Below are positions 7,236 to 16,082 of a DNA stretch of 46,344 nucleotides, piece by piece (the stretch's first letter is position 1; each line of letters starts with the position of its first letter). The position numbers were made by a program, and so were the translations under genes. The notes below the pieces were generated by a model, which searched no databases, had not been told where the DNA came from, and saw nothing but the letters and a program-made list of their open reading frames with translations. This DNA is from VFKI01 sp033762075 (GTDB lineage: Bacteria; Pseudomonadota; Gammaproteobacteria; DSM-16500): assembly GCA_033762075.1 (NCBI GenBank), contig JANRLY010000043.1, forward strand, positions 1 to 46,344, read 5' to 3'.

Positions 7236-8816
7236 TCAATGCTCCCGCGTCGTGCGGAATTCGATTTCAGGCCAGCGTTCCATTATGAGATTTAAATTGA
7301 CCCGGGACGGCGCAAGATAAGTGAGCTGATCACTGCCATCCAACGCTAAATTTTCTTCACATTTATTTTTAAATTCTTCTAATTTTTTTTCATCGGCACA
7401 GTAAACCCAGCGCGCAGTTGCCACAGAAATATTTTCATATACACAGTCAACGTTGTATTCATTTTTTAAACGATAAGCAACCACATCAAATTGCAATAAA
7501 CCCACTGCGCCTAAAATTAAGTAGTTATTAATTAACGGACGAAATAATTGGGTCGCACCTTCTTCGGATAATTGTTTTAACCCTTTCTGTAATGCTTTTA
7601 ATTTCAGTGGATCTTTGAGACGCACTAAGCGAAATAACTCTGGCGCAAAATATGGAATCCCAGTAAATTTTAAAGGCTCGCCTTCCGTGAACGTATCGCC
7701 AATTTGAATGGTGCCGTGATTATACAAACCAATAATATCGCCCGGCCACGCTTCAGTCACTTGCTCACGCTCAGAGGCCATAAAAGTTAATGCTTGATTG
7801 ATTTTAACTTCACGTCCTAAACCCACTTGAAACATTTTCATGCCAGCCGTGTAATGTCCAGAACACACACGTAAAAAAGCAATACGATCACGATGCGCCG
7901 GATCCATGTTAGCTTGAATTTTAAAAACAAATCCTGAGAATTTATTTTCTTTGGCTTCTACGAAACGTTCATGCGCCTCTCGACCCAAAGGCGCAGGCGC
8001 ATACTCTGCAAAGGCATCCAATAATTCTCTCACGCCAAAATTATTTAGCGCTGAACCAAAAAAAACAGGGGTTAATTGGGCTTTTAAAAAAGCATCGCGA
8101 TCAAAATCATGGCTCGCGCCGCGAATTAACTCAACACTCTGTCGCAGCTCATGAATTTGATCGCCGACTAATTCATCCAATAAAGGGTTATTTAAACCCT
8201 CAATCGTCGTGCCTTCTTGTTTAACGGCATTTTTTTGCGCTTCATATAAATAAATACGATCTTCTGCAAAATGATACACGCCTTTAAAATCACGTCCTTG
8301 ACCAATCGGCCAAGTAATCGGCGCACAACGAATTTTTAAAATGTTTTCGATTTCATCGAGCAATTCAACAGGATCTCGTGCATCACGATCTAACTTGTTA
8401 ATGAAAGTGATGATGGGTGTATTTCGCAAGCGACAGACGTCTAATAAGCGAATGGTGCGTTCTTCAACACCTTTTGCGGCATCAATCACCATCAATGCTG
8501 AATCGACTGCAGTGAGAGTACGATAGGTATCTTCAGAGAAATCCGCGTGGCCGGGTGTATCCAACAAATTCATGATGCATTCTTTGTAAGGAAATTGCAT
8601 CACAGAAGTCGTTACGGAAATCCCGCGTTGCTTTTCAAGCTCCATCCAATCCGATGTAGCGTGACGAGATGCTTTACGCCCTTTTACTGTTCCGGCTAAC
8701 TGAATCGCACCACCAAATAATAATAACTTTTCAGTGAGCGTCGTTTTACCGGCGTCAGGATGAGAAATAATCGCAAACGTGCGGCGACGTTTTTGTTGTT
8801 CGGAAAGTTGTGTCAT
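7236..8816 (-). CDS. prfC: Peptide chain release factor 3
   Basis: RF3 is a GTPase that ejects RF1 or RF2 from the ribosome after peptide release. The 526 residues match the E. coli length. The G-domain shows the P-loop SHPDAGKTT (18-26), the switch-II DTPGH and the NKLD specificity motif (FINKLDRD). The signature RHATSDWMELEKQRGIS separates RF3 from EF-G and other relatives. Domain II and the RF3-specific C-terminal domain follow. It lies downstream of rimI on the same strand with a spacer of 108 bases. The nearby prfB on the same strand puts two release factors within 3 kb, though the LRR gene separates them. Confidence 0.97.
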   Translation of the reverse strand: MTQLSEQQKRRRTFAIISHPDAGKTTLTEKLLLFGGAIQLAGTVKGRKASRHATSDWMELEKQRGISVTTSVMQFPYKECIMNLLDTPGHADFSEDTYRTLTAVDSALMVIDAAKGVEERTIRLLDVCRLRNTPIITFINKLDRDARDPVELLDEIENILKIRCAPITWPIGQGRDFKGVYHFAEDRIYLYEAQKNAVKQEGTTIEGLNNPLLDELVGDQIHELRQSVELIRGASHDFDRDAFLKAQLTPVFFGSALNNFGVRELLDAFAEYAPAPLGREAHERFVEAKENKFSGFVFKIQANMDPAHRDRIAFLRVCSGHYTAGMKMFQVGLGREVKINQALTFMASEREQVTEAWPGDIIGLYNHGTIQIGDTFTEGEPLKFTGIPYFAPELFRLVRLKDPLKLKALQKGLKQLSEEGATQLFRPLINNYLILGAVGLLQFDVVAYRLKNEYNVDCVYENISVATARWVYCADEKKLEEFKNKCEENLALDGSDQLTYLAPSRVNLNLIMERWPEIEFRTTREH

Positions 8817-8924
8817 AGCCTAATTTGTTTCCAGTAGATCACTACAGTATATTTGCTTTGTTCATTTCGAGAATGGCTGCCGTACTAGCCTGCATGAACA
8901 AGAAATTCAGTAAGAGTAAAAAAG

Positions 8925-9362
8925 TTATAGTTCTATTAAAAACACCAATGCATCTTCACGGCCCTCAGGCAAGGCATAATAATTTTTTCTTTCGCTGATC
9001 GCAAGAAAACCTGTTTGTTGGTACAAGGAAATTGCGCGCTGATTAGAACGACGTACTTCCAACCATAATTTGCTGACATGGTGCAATTGAGCTTCTTGTA
9101 AAACTTTTGCGAGTAATTGTTTGCCGAAACCTTGATGTTGAAAAGGTGGATCTACTGCAAAATTCAGAATATGACCTTCTGTTAAGGTATTAAAGGAAAC
9201 AATGATAAATCCGACCAATACATCGTCAACTTCAATTCCCCAACAATCACAACTTGAAGTAAAGCATGTTTGAAATATTTCTTCGCTCCAAGGGGAAGCT
9301 TGCGTTGCAGCTTCGATTGCAATCATACGAGGAATATCTTGTGGGGTGAGGAGGCGAGGCAA
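8925..9362 (-). CDS. rimI: Ribosomal-protein S18-alanine N-acetyltransferase
   Basis: This is a GNAT-fold acetyltransferase of 145 residues; in the RimI family the substrate is the N-terminal alanine of ribosomal protein S18. The acetyl-CoA binding motif A is seen as VDPPFQHQGFGKQLL (the Q/RxxGxG/A pyrophosphate loop). Motif B follows as WLEVRRSNQRAISLYQQTGF, typical of RimI. The ASPWSEEIF segment near residue 22 also fits the family. The best start is TTG at 9362, eight bases after AAGGA; no ATG is suitably placed. It lies downstream of the ribosomal block but is separated from rplQ by a palindromic element. Confidence 0.9.
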   Translation of the reverse strand: MPRLLTPQDIPRMIAIEAATQASPWSEEIFQTCFTSSCDCWGIEVDDVLVGFIIVSFNTLTEGHILNFAVDPPFQHQGFGKQLLAKVLQEAQLHHVSKLWLEVRRSNQRAISLYQQTGFLAISERKNYYALPEGREDALVFLIEL

Positions 9363-9397
9363 GGTAAAGATCCTTGTATGTCCATCTAGAGATAAAA

Positions 9398-9485
9398 TGT
9401 CATTCCCGCGAAGGCGGGAACCTATTTATCCTTAACACTCAAGGTGCCTTTAGCAGAATGGGTTCCCGCCTTCGCGGGAATGACA
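9398..9485. repeat. Palindromic repeat with perfect 25-bp inverted ends
   Basis: The left arm (9398-9422, starting TGTCATTCCCGCG) and the right arm (9461-9485, ending CGCGGGAATGACA) are exact inverted copies over 25 bases, separated by 38 bases. Each arm contains the sub-palindrome ATTCCCGCGAAGGCGGGAA, close in form to the Neisseria dRS3 type (ATTCCC-N8-GGGAAT). It separates rplQ from rimI and could act as a terminator-like hairpin at the end of the alpha block. Confidence 0.75.
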
Positions 9486-9487
9486 GG

Positions 9488-9868
9488 CTAGGCAGCGCTT
9501 TCTTCTAATTCCTTACGACCAACTAATTCAACAATTGCCATTGGAGCAGAATCACCCGCTCTGTAGCCACACTTTAAAACGCGAATGTAGCCGCCTGGAC
9601 GATCTTTGAAATGCGGTCCAATATCATTAAATAGTTTTGTCACAGTGTCACGATCACGTAAACGTGAAAATGCAATACGACGATTGTGTACTGAGTCTGA
9701 TTTTGCAAGCGTAATCATTGGCTCTGCGTACATTCTTAATTCTTTTGCTTTCGCAACTGTTGTACGAATGAGTTCGTGTTGCAAAAGAGAAACAGTCATA
9801 TTTTTAAACATCGCTTTGCGATGACTCGATGTACGACTGAAATGTCTACCACTTTTACGGTGTCTCAT
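9488..9868 (-). CDS. rplQ: 50S ribosomal protein L17
   Basis: L17 binds 23S rRNA near the peptide exit tunnel. The 126 residues match the family. The N-terminal signature MRHRKSGRHFSRTSSHRKAM is diagnostic, and the conserved RPGGYIRVLK segment lies near the C-terminus. It is the last gene of the alpha block, 15 bases after rpoA, and probably ends in the 25-bp inverted repeat just downstream. Confidence 0.97.
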   Translation of the reverse strand: MRHRKSGRHFSRTSSHRKAMFKNMTVSLLQHELIRTTVAKAKELRMYAEPMITLAKSDSVHNRRIAFSRLRDRDTVTKLFNDIGPHFKDRPGGYIRVLKCGYRAGDSAPMAIVELVGRKELEESAA

Positions 9869-9883
9869 GATGAAAATTCCTGC

Positions 9884-10870
9884 TTAATCTTTTAATGTTG
9901 TAGGTGGCCACTCATCGACACGCATGCCTAATGAAAGACCATGTGATGCTAAAACACTTTTAATTTCGGTCAATGATTTTTTACCTAGATTAGGTGTTTT
10001 TAATAAGTCCGCTTCTGTACGTTGAACAAGATCACCAATGTAATAAATATTTTCTGCTTTCAAGCAATTCGCAGAGCGTACAGTCAATTCTAAATCATCG
10101 ACAGGACGTGCAAACAATGGATTCGCTGCTTGCTGATCAGTCGCATCTTTAGATAGAAGTGCTGATTTTAAATCAACAAATGGTGCAAGTTGTTGCTGTA
10201 AAATCGTAGCTGAACGACGAATCGCTTCTTCTGGATCGAGCGTGCCATTGGTTTCAATATCAAGCACTAAGCGATCTAAGTCTGTTCTTTGCTCAACGCG
10301 CGCGCTCTCAACAGCATAAGCAACTCGCTTAATTGGGCTAAAGCTTGCATCTAAACGTAAAACACCAATACCTGTTTTACCGCTTTCTTGCTCAATAAGG
10401 CGTGATGCGACGGTTTGATAACCACGACCTAGTACAACCTTAAGCGTCATATCGAGTGAGCCCACATCATTTAAGTGTGCAATCACCTGATCTGGATTAA
10501 CAATTTCGACATCATGCTCCAATAAAATATCACCCGCAGTCACAGCACCGGGGCCTTTTTTACTCAAACGTAAAGTGACCTCATCTCTACCATGCAATTT
10601 AATTGCGACTTCTTTGAGGTTAAGTAAAATTTCAATCACATCCTCTTGAACACCAGTCATTGAGCCGTATTCGTGTAAAACACCATCGATTTTAGCTTCA
10701 GTGATTGCAGCACCTGGCATCGATGAAAGTAAGATACGACGCAAGGTTGTGCCAAGCGTATGACCAAAACCTCTTTCAAGCGGTTCTAATGTGATTTTGG
10801 CGCGAAAAGGTCCTATTGCTTCGACAGCAATTTCTCGCGGACTCAAAAAATCGTACGGATTATTTTGCAT
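9884..10870 (-). CDS. rpoA: DNA-directed RNA polymerase alpha subunit
   Basis: The alpha subunit dimerises to start RNA polymerase assembly and contacts UP elements and activators. At 328 residues it is full length. The N-terminal domain shows the conserved RGFGHTLGTTLRRILLSSMPG. The C-terminal domain (about 245-320) shows TVRSANCLKAENIYYIGDLV and TPNLGKKSLTEIKSVL, which form the helix-hairpin-helix DNA-contacting surface. The order rpsD-rpoA-rplQ is as in other gammaproteobacteria. Confidence 0.98.
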   Translation of the reverse strand: MQNNPYDFLSPREIAVEAIGPFRAKITLEPLERGFGHTLGTTLRRILLSSMPGAAITEAKIDGVLHEYGSMTGVQEDVIEILLNLKEVAIKLHGRDEVTLRLSKKGPGAVTAGDILLEHDVEIVNPDQVIAHLNDVGSLDMTLKVVLGRGYQTVASRLIEQESGKTGIGVLRLDASFSPIKRVAYAVESARVEQRTDLDRLVLDIETNGTLDPEEAIRRSATILQQQLAPFVDLKSALLSKDATDQQAANPLFARPVDDLELTVRSANCLKAENIYYIGDLVQRTEADLLKTPNLGKKSLTEIKSVLASHGLSLGMRVDEWPPTTLKD

Positions 10871-10895
10871 GCATTGACCTCATGAAGTGCCGTCG

Positions 10896-11516
10896 TTACT
10901 TGGAGTAAAGTTCAACAATTAATTTTTCAACAATATCGCTAGGCAATTCAGCACGTTCAGGGTATTGTTTAAATACACCTGATAATTCAGCTGAATTGAC
11001 TTCGATCCAACTACAAGGAGTGCGTGCCTGTGAAAGCGCTAATGCTCCTTGAACACGTAATTGTTTCTTAGCTTTTTCCCTGATGGATATCACATCACCT
11101 GGGGTAACTGAGTAAGACGGTATATTAACAGATTTACCGTTCACCAAAATGCCTTTATGGTTGACTAATTGTCTTGCTTCGGCACGTGTTGAACCAAAAC
11201 CCATTCGATAGACAACATTATCTAATCTTCTTTCAAGCAAGCGTAAAAGATTTTCACCAGTAGAACCTTTTTGACGCGCTGCTTCGTGGAAATAATTACG
11301 GAATTGACGCTCCATCACACCATAAATACGGCGAACTTTTTGCTTTTCACGCAGCTGGCCACCATATTCTGTAGATCTACCGCGTCTTGCGCCATGCATA
11401 CCAGGAGCTGTATCTAATTTACATTTACCATCGAGCGCGCGAACACCGCTTAGCAAAGAAAGATCAGTGCCTTCTCTGCGAGATAATTTACATCTTGGAC
11501 CAAGATACCTAGCCAT
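10896..11516 (-). CDS. rpsD: 30S ribosomal protein S4
   Basis: S4 is a primary 16S rRNA binder that nucleates small-subunit assembly. In E. coli it also represses the alpha operon translationally. The product has 206 residues. The N-terminus MARYLGPRCKLSRREGTDLS is diagnostic, and the S4 RNA-binding domain is seen at about 96-150 (LERRLDNVVYRMGFGSTRAEARQ). ATG 11516, eight bases after AGGAGA, is preferred over an in-frame TTG one codon upstream. It lies between rpsK and rpoA. Confidence 0.97.
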   Translation of the reverse strand: MARYLGPRCKLSRREGTDLSLLSGVRALDGKCKLDTAPGMHGARRGRSTEYGGQLREKQKVRRIYGVMERQFRNYFHEAARQKGSTGENLLRLLERRLDNVVYRMGFGSTRAEARQLVNHKGILVNGKSVNIPSYSVTPGDVISIREKAKKQLRVQGALALSQARTPCSWIEVNSAELSGVFKQYPERAELPSDIVEKLIVELYSK

Positions 11517-11531
11517 CAACCTTCTCCTGAA

Positions 11532-11951
11532 TTACACGCGACGTTTTTTTGGATCACGGCAACCATTAAATGGAATACCTGTGACGTCTGTAATTGATAA
11601 TATTTTTAAACCAGCTGTATGCAATGAACGAATTGCCGACTCTCTACCTGGACCCGGACCTTTAACACGTACATGAACATTTTTCATGCCGAAATTTTCA
11701 GTCACAACTTGTGCTACTTTAGTTGCTGCTTCACCCGCTGCGTAAGGCGTAGATTTTCTGGAGCCACGATAACCGCAACTCGCTGCGCTTGACCACGCTA
11801 CAGTATTCCCTTGAATATCTGTCACGGTGACAATTGTGTTATTGAATGAGGCATTAATATACGCAACACCATCCACTACTTGCTTTTTTACTTTCTTACG
11901 CACCCGTGCTGCCGGTGTCGACTGCTGGGATTTATTTTGTGTCATTGCCAT
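11532..11951 (-). CDS. rpsK: 30S ribosomal protein S11
   Basis: S11 lines the mRNA exit/platform region of the 30S subunit. The 139 residues include a basic Gln/Ser-rich N-terminal extension, then the conserved ASFNNTIVTVTDIQGN and the C-terminal TGIPFNGCRDPKKRRV signature. The asparagine-glycine in FNGCRPPK-type motifs is a known site of isoaspartate formation; here the motif reads FNGCRDPKKRR. Gene order rpsM-rpsK-rpsD is conserved. Confidence 0.97.
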   Translation of the reverse strand: MAMTQNKSQQSTPAARVRKKVKKQVVDGVAYINASFNNTIVTVTDIQGNTVAWSSAASCGYRGSRKSTPYAAGEAATKVAQVVTENFGMKNVHVRVKGPGPGRESAIRSLHTAGLKILSITDVTGIPFNGCRDPKKRRV

Positions 11952-11972
11952 TTACATTTCCTGCTAAATTGA

Positions 11973-12350
11973 TCAATCAGATTTCTTAATGGGAGATCCC
12001 TTCTTACTGCGGCCCTTTCTTGTTCTCGCATTGGTACGTGTGCGCTGACCACGGACAGGTAAACCACGGCGATGTCTTAAGCCACGATACGTGCCTAACT
12101 CGATGAGTCGCTTAATGTTCATCGAAACTTCACGACGCAAATCGCCCTCGACTTTATAATGTTTGTCGATTTCTGTACGAATGGCTTCCAAGTCTGCGTC
12201 TGATAAGTCTTTTACTTTCATCGCAGGCTTAACACCTGATGCAATACAAATTTTTTGTGCTCTACTACGACCTATACCATAGATTGCGGTAAGCCCAATG
12301 ACCACATGCTTATGTGGTGGAATATTTACGCCTGCAATACGGGCTGACAT
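11973..12350 (-). CDS. rpsM: 30S ribosomal protein S13
   Basis: S13 sits in the 30S head and contacts the P-site tRNA and the bridge to L5. The 125 residues start MSARIAGVNIPPHKHVVIGL, and the helix-two-turns-helix part includes YGIGRSRAQKIC. The C-terminal basic tail (RGLRHRRGLPVRGQRTRTNA then KGRSKKG) reaches tRNA. TAGGAG precedes the ATG. It is the first gene of the alpha block, 118 bases after rpmJ, with a candidate promoter in that spacer. Confidence 0.97.
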   Translation of the reverse strand: MSARIAGVNIPPHKHVVIGLTAIYGIGRSRAQKICIASGVKPAMKVKDLSDADLEAIRTEIDKHYKVEGDLRREVSMNIKRLIELGTYRGLRHRRGLPVRGQRTRTNARTRKGRSKKGSPIKKSD

Positions 12351-12409
12351 TCATTTACTCCTAACACTAACTATATTTCTCTATTCTTCCGAAATTACAA
12401 AAGTCGTCA

Positions 12410-12438
12410 ATTTTAATCGCGCCATGACATAAAATCAA
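12410..12438 (-). promoter_or_regulatory. Candidate alpha-operon promoter
   Basis: TTGATT (12433-12438) and TAAAAT (12410-12415) are spaced by 17 bases in the rpmJ-rpsM gap. This is the location of the alpha-operon promoter in E. coli. The boxes match consensus at 4 of 6 and 5 of 6 positions. Confidence 0.45.
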
Positions 12439-12468
12439 TTTAGATCGCGCATTTTATGCAAAAAACAC

Positions 12469-12582
12469 TTAACCCTGCTTTTGCTTGTGACGCTTTTCCT
12501 TACAAATGATACGTACTACACGCTTACGACGTACTACTTTGCAATTACGGCATATTTTTTTTACTGATGCTCCAACTTTCAT
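12469..12582 (-). CDS. rpmJ: 50S ribosomal protein L36, zinc-binding form
   Basis: This 37-residue protein starts MKVGASVKKICRNCKVVRRK and ends HKQKQG. It carries the zinc ligands Cys11, Cys14, Cys27 and His32, so it is the C+ (zinc) form of L36, which helps stabilise 23S rRNA in the large subunit. It lies 17 bases after secY, the usual last position of the spc block. It is short but unambiguous. Confidence 0.95.
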   Translation of the reverse strand: MKVGASVKKICRNCKVVRRKRVVRIICKEKRHKQKQG

Positions 12583-12599
12583 CACTCACCCCACTAAAA

Positions 12600-13946
12600 C
12601 TAACGATTCATCCCCATACCCGAACCCCCTCGACTGTTTGCTTTTTTGAAGAGAGATTCATACTGGTAAGACATTATGTGTGTCTGTACTTGGGCAATGA
12701 AATCCATGACTACAACAACAATAATTAGCAAAGAGGTGCCTCCAAAATAGAAAGGAACATTCCAAGCTAAAATCATAAACTCAGGCAACAAACACACCAG
12801 AGTGACATAAATAGCGCCTGCCAAGGTTAACCGTGACATGACAGCGTCGATATAGTTTGCTGTCTGCTCTCCAGGGCGTATCCCTGGGACAAATGCGCCT
12901 GATTTCTTTAAGTTGTCGGCTGTTTCTTCTGGGTTAAACACCAACGCAGTATAAAAGAAACAAAAGAATATAATTGCCGCAGCAAAAATAATCATATGGG
13001 CGGGCTGGCCTTGTTGCAGCATTAAACCCAAATTACCTAACCATTCCATGCCTTTGCTGTGACCAAACCATTGCGCTAAGGTGGCAGGAAACAAAATAAT
13101 ACTCGATGCAAAAATAGGCGGAATGACTCCCGACATATTGATTTTAAGAGGTAGATGACTCGCTTGTGCTGAGTACATACTGCCGCCCTGCATCCTTCTC
13201 GCATAATTAATTGTGATACGTCTTTGGCCGCGCTCTATAAAAACAACGCAGGCTACAACAAGTGCTACAGCTAATGCAATCAATAACAGCATGATCGGCT
13301 GAATTTGCCCTTCTCTCACTTGTTCAAATGTGCGAGAAACCGCTGCTGGCAACCCTGCTACGATGCCTGTGAAAATGATAATTGAAATACCATTCCCGAT
13401 GCCGCGTTCAGTGACTTGCTCTCCAAGCCACATTAAAAACAGTGTTCCCGTCACTAAAGTAATCACTGTTGTTGCATAAAACGATATATTTGGGTTCAAG
13501 GCAATGCCATGCGCTGCTAGCATTTTTGCAACACCAATGGCTTGGAAGGTTGCAAGAAATAATGTGCCATATCGCGTATAGCGATTGATCTTACGTTGAC
13601 CCGCTTCACCCTCTTTACGTAACTCAGCAAACTGTGGCAATAAAACCGTAAAAAGCTGCACGATAATAGAAGATGAAATGTAAGGCATAATACCCAACGC
13701 AAATATGCTTAATCGCATCAGTGCGCCACCCGAAAACATATTGAATAAGCCAATAATGTTATTTTGTTGGGTGTTAAAAAGAGCTTGTAACTTTTCAGGG
13801 TCTAATCCTGGAACAGGAATGAAAGAACCTACGCGAAAAATAACAATCGCCAATAAAACAAACAACAGACGTGAAACGAGATCTGCTACACCGCGATTTG
13901 AAGTACTCACCCCGCCAGTGCGAGATCCATTCGATCTGTTGTTCAT
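12600..13946 (-). CDS. secY: Preprotein translocase channel subunit SecY
   Basis: SecY forms the protein-conducting channel of the inner membrane together with SecE and SecG. The 448 residues hold ten predicted membrane helices. Clear family motifs are LGIMPYISSSIIVQLF in TM2, GIGNGISIIIFTGIVAGLP and the C-terminal YYGGTSLLI-like segment (FYFGGTSLLIIVVVVMDF). The N-terminal tail is longer than E. coli and rich in Asn, Ser and Gly. The gene lies between rplO and rpmJ as in other gammaproteobacteria. Confidence 0.98.
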   Translation of the reverse strand: MNNRSNGSRTGGVSTSNRGVADLVSRLLFVLLAIVIFRVGSFIPVPGLDPEKLQALFNTQQNNIIGLFNMFSGGALMRLSIFALGIMPYISSSIIVQLFTVLLPQFAELRKEGEAGQRKINRYTRYGTLFLATFQAIGVAKMLAAHGIALNPNISFYATTVITLVTGTLFLMWLGEQVTERGIGNGISIIIFTGIVAGLPAAVSRTFEQVREGQIQPIMLLLIALAVALVVACVVFIERGQRRITINYARRMQGGSMYSAQASHLPLKINMSGVIPPIFASSIILFPATLAQWFGHSKGMEWLGNLGLMLQQGQPAHMIIFAAAIIFFCFFYTALVFNPEETADNLKKSGAFVPGIRPGEQTANYIDAVMSRLTLAGAIYVTLVCLLPEFMILAWNVPFYFGGTSLLIIVVVVMDFIAQVQTHIMSYQYESLFKKANSRGGSGMGMNR

Positions 13947-13951
13947 GAGAG

Positions 13952-14386
13952 TTATGCCTCTACTTTGCCGCCAAGTGCTTCAATGGCTTTTTGTGCGCCC
14001 GTACTGACCAATAAACCCTTAACTGTTAAAGCGCGCTTGAGTTCACCGTTTGCAATGATTTTGACAAACAACGTACTTTTGCGAATCAAACCTGCGTTTT
14101 TTAAGGCTTCTAAGTCTATCACTTCAGCTGCAAGAAGGTTGAGTTCTTGTAAGCGTATTTCTTCACGAACCAAAGCTTTTGCTGAACGAAAGCCGGATTT
14201 TGGAATACGTCTTTGTAATGGCATCTGACCGCCTTCAAAGCCGACTTTATGGTAACCACCCGCACGAGCTCTTTGACCTTTATGACCTTTTCCGGAGGTT
14301 TTACCTTTACCTGAACCGATACCGCGGCCAAGTCTTTTTGCCGGTGTTTTTGAACCAGGTGCTGGTTTTAATGTGTTTAGGTTCAT
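13952..14386 (-). CDS. rplO: 50S ribosomal protein L15
   Basis: L15 is a late-assembly 23S rRNA binding protein. The 144 residues show the typical glycine-rich N-terminal extension (KRLGRGIGSGKGKTSGKGHK then FEGGQMPLQRRIPK) that threads into rRNA. It is immediately downstream of rpmD (one base between stop and start) and five bases upstream of secY. Confidence 0.97.
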   Translation of the reverse strand: MNLNTLKPAPGSKTPAKRLGRGIGSGKGKTSGKGHKGQRARAGGYHKVGFEGGQMPLQRRIPKSGFRSAKALVREEIRLQELNLLAAEVIDLEALKNAGLIRKSTLFVKIIANGELKRALTVKGLLVSTGAQKAIEALGGKVEA

Positions 14387-14387
14387 T

Positions 14388-14582
14388 TTATTGTGCCTCT
14401 TCGACAGATAAAAGGTGCGTGACCTTGTTAATCATTCCGCGATTACAAGGCGTATCTTGCAACAAGACCATGCTATTTGTTTTGCCTAATCCTAAACCTT
14501 TCACACATTTCTTGTGATCTGGCTTTGATGCGATAACACTTTTCACAAGTGTCACGCGGAGTAATTTTCCTGTTTTTGTCAT
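14388..14582 (-). CDS. rpmD: 50S ribosomal protein L30
   Basis: The 64-residue product begins KLLRVTLVKSVIASKPDHKK and continues GLGLGKTNSMVLLQDTP, the L30 consensus. It binds 23S rRNA. Its ATG overlaps the rpsE stop by four bases, suggesting coupled translation. The order rpsE-rpmD-rplO is conserved. Confidence 0.95.
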   Translation of the reverse strand: MTKTGKLLRVTLVKSVIASKPDHKKCVKGLGLGKTNSMVLLQDTPCNRGMINKVTHLLSVEEAQ

Positions 14583-15097
14583 GATTTAGCCGCCTCAGTC
14601 ACTTCTTTTAATGTTTTACCACGTTTTGACGCAATGTATTCTGGCGTGGAAATGCTTGAAAGTGCATTTAAGGTTGCTCTAACAACATTGATAGAATTTG
14701 TTGAGCCAATAATTTTTGCTAACACATTTCTGACACCCAGTACTTCGAAGACTGCACGCATTGCGCCGCCCGCAATAATACCTGTCCCTTCTGATGCAGG
14801 CTTCATAAAGACGCGTGTTGCACCATGTTTGCCTGTTACACCAGTGAAAAGTGTGCCGTCAGCCAATTGAACAGATTGCATATTTTTTCTGGCATCATCC
14901 AATGCTTTTTGAATTGCAACCGGCACTTCGCGCGCTTTACCGCGGCCAATACCAACGCGGCCTTTACCATCGCCTACAACGGTTACCGCTGCAAAACTGA
15001 AAATTCTGCCACCTTTCACGACTTTCGCATTACGTGAAACAGCTACTAATTTTTCTAAAACACCATCACCCTTTGTCGCTTGGTCAAAAGTCGCCAT
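14579..15097 (-). CDS. rpsE: 30S ribosomal protein S5
   Basis: S5 takes part in mRNA unwinding at the ribosome entry and in decoding fidelity. The 172 residues contain the double-stranded-RNA-like domain (VSRNAKVVKGGRIFSFAAVT, then GDGKGRVGIGRGKAREVP) and the C-terminal domain with EGTGIIAGGAMRAVFEVLGV. It lies between rplR and rpmD. AAGGGT lies upstream of the ATG. Confidence 0.97.
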   Translation of the reverse strand: MATFDQATKGDGVLEKLVAVSRNAKVVKGGRIFSFAAVTVVGDGKGRVGIGRGKAREVPVAIQKALDDARKNMQSVQLADGTLFTGVTGKHGATRVFMKPASEGTGIIAGGAMRAVFEVLGVRNVLAKIIGSTNSINVVRATLNALSSISTPEYIASKRGKTLKEVTEAAKS

Positions 15098-15120
15098 AAT
15101 AAACCCTTAAAACATCAATC

Positions 15121-15474
15121 TTAAAATTTCAATCCATTTTCCCGAGCCGCATCTGCTAGTGCTTTGATACGCCCATGATATTTGTAACCTGAACTATCAA
15201 ATGCAACATCTAACAACCCTGCTTTAACAGCACGTGTAGCAACGAGTGCACCGACAATCTTTGCTGCGTCAGTATTACCACTTGATTTTAGCTGCTTTTT
15301 CACTTCTGGATCTAATGTGGAAGCACTCACAAGTACCGTTCCACCATCACCAGAGATGACTTGCGCATATATATGTTTTGGCGTCCTATGGACACACAAG
15401 CGAGTCGCCTCATGTGCACGCATTTTCATGCGTGAACGTTTTGCACGACGTAATCTAGATTCTTTCTTGGTCAT
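15121..15474 (-). CDS. rplR: 50S ribosomal protein L18
   Basis: L18 binds 5S rRNA and joins it to the large subunit. The 117 residues show the basic N-terminus (ESRLRRAKRSRMKMRAHE), the core IYAQVISGDGGTVLVSAST, and the family C-terminal FDSSGYKYHGRIKALADAAR. It is located between rplF and rpsE. Confidence 0.96.
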   Translation of the reverse strand: MTKKESRLRRAKRSRMKMRAHEATRLCVHRTPKHIYAQVISGDGGTVLVSASTLDPEVKKQLKSSGNTDAAKIVGALVATRAVKAGLLDVAFDSSGYKYHGRIKALADAARENGLKF

Positions 15475-15487
15475 AGTGTCACCTTAA

Positions 15488-16063
15488 CTATTTTTTCTTG
15501 GTTTCTTTCAATTCAATTTTTTCATCAGCGTAGCGAACACCTTTCCCTTTGTAAGGTTCCGGACTTCTGATAGCACGAATGCAAGAAGCAACATGGCCCA
15601 CGAGATGCTTATCAACACCTTTGATCGTAATTTCAGTTAACGTAGGTGCTTCAATAGTTATACCTGCCGGCGCTTTAAATGAAACAGGATGTGAAAAACC
15701 CAGTGTGAGGTGTAATTCAGTACCTTTCATTTGTGCACGATAACCGACACCAACTAAAATCAATTTGCGCTCGAATCCTTTTGTGACGCCTTGAATTAAA
15801 TTAGCAATTCGAGCTCTTGTTGTTCCAGCGATAGAATTATTTAATTTTGATCCAGAGCCAGTACGTGAATAAGCCTTAGTTGCGCTAGGTTTAATTGTTA
15901 ATAATTGTCCCTCTACTGCGACAGACAGCGTCGAGTGAATAGGGAAATTCATTTGTCCTTTAGGTCCTTTAATTTGTAAATCAGGCCCATTTACTTTGAC
16001 ATCAACGCCAGTAGGTAGTGCTATGGGTTTTCTACCAACGCGTGATGTGATTGCCATCGTCAT
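15488..16063 (-). CDS. rplF: 50S ribosomal protein L6
   Basis: L6 binds near the sarcin-ricin loop of 23S rRNA. The 191 residues are somewhat longer than the usual 177, with a few extra N-terminal residues and a short insertion (SRTGSGSKLNNS) before GTTRARIANLIQGVTKGFER. The diagnostic PEPYKGKGVRYADE motif is at the C-terminus. GGAG precedes ATG 16063; an ATG two codons later is also possible. Confidence 0.96.
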   Translation of the reverse strand: MTMAITSRVGRKPIALPTGVDVKVNGPDLQIKGPKGQMNFPIHSTLSVAVEGQLLTIKPSATKAYSRTGSGSKLNNSIAGTTRARIANLIQGVTKGFERKLILVGVGYRAQMKGTELHLTLGFSHPVSFKAPAGITIEAPTLTEITIKGVDKHLVGHVASCIRAIRSPEPYKGKGVRYADEKIELKETKKK

Positions 16064-16082
16064 TGTCGTTTTCTCCCCGACC

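Noticed and set aside
8817..8924. Promoter for prfC (TATACT at about 8848)
   Set aside because: The -10-like box has no acceptable -35 at the right spacing, so support is weak.
14179..14517. 112-aa plus-strand frame across rplO and rpmD
   Set aside because: Antisense to two clear ribosomal genes and without recognisable features.
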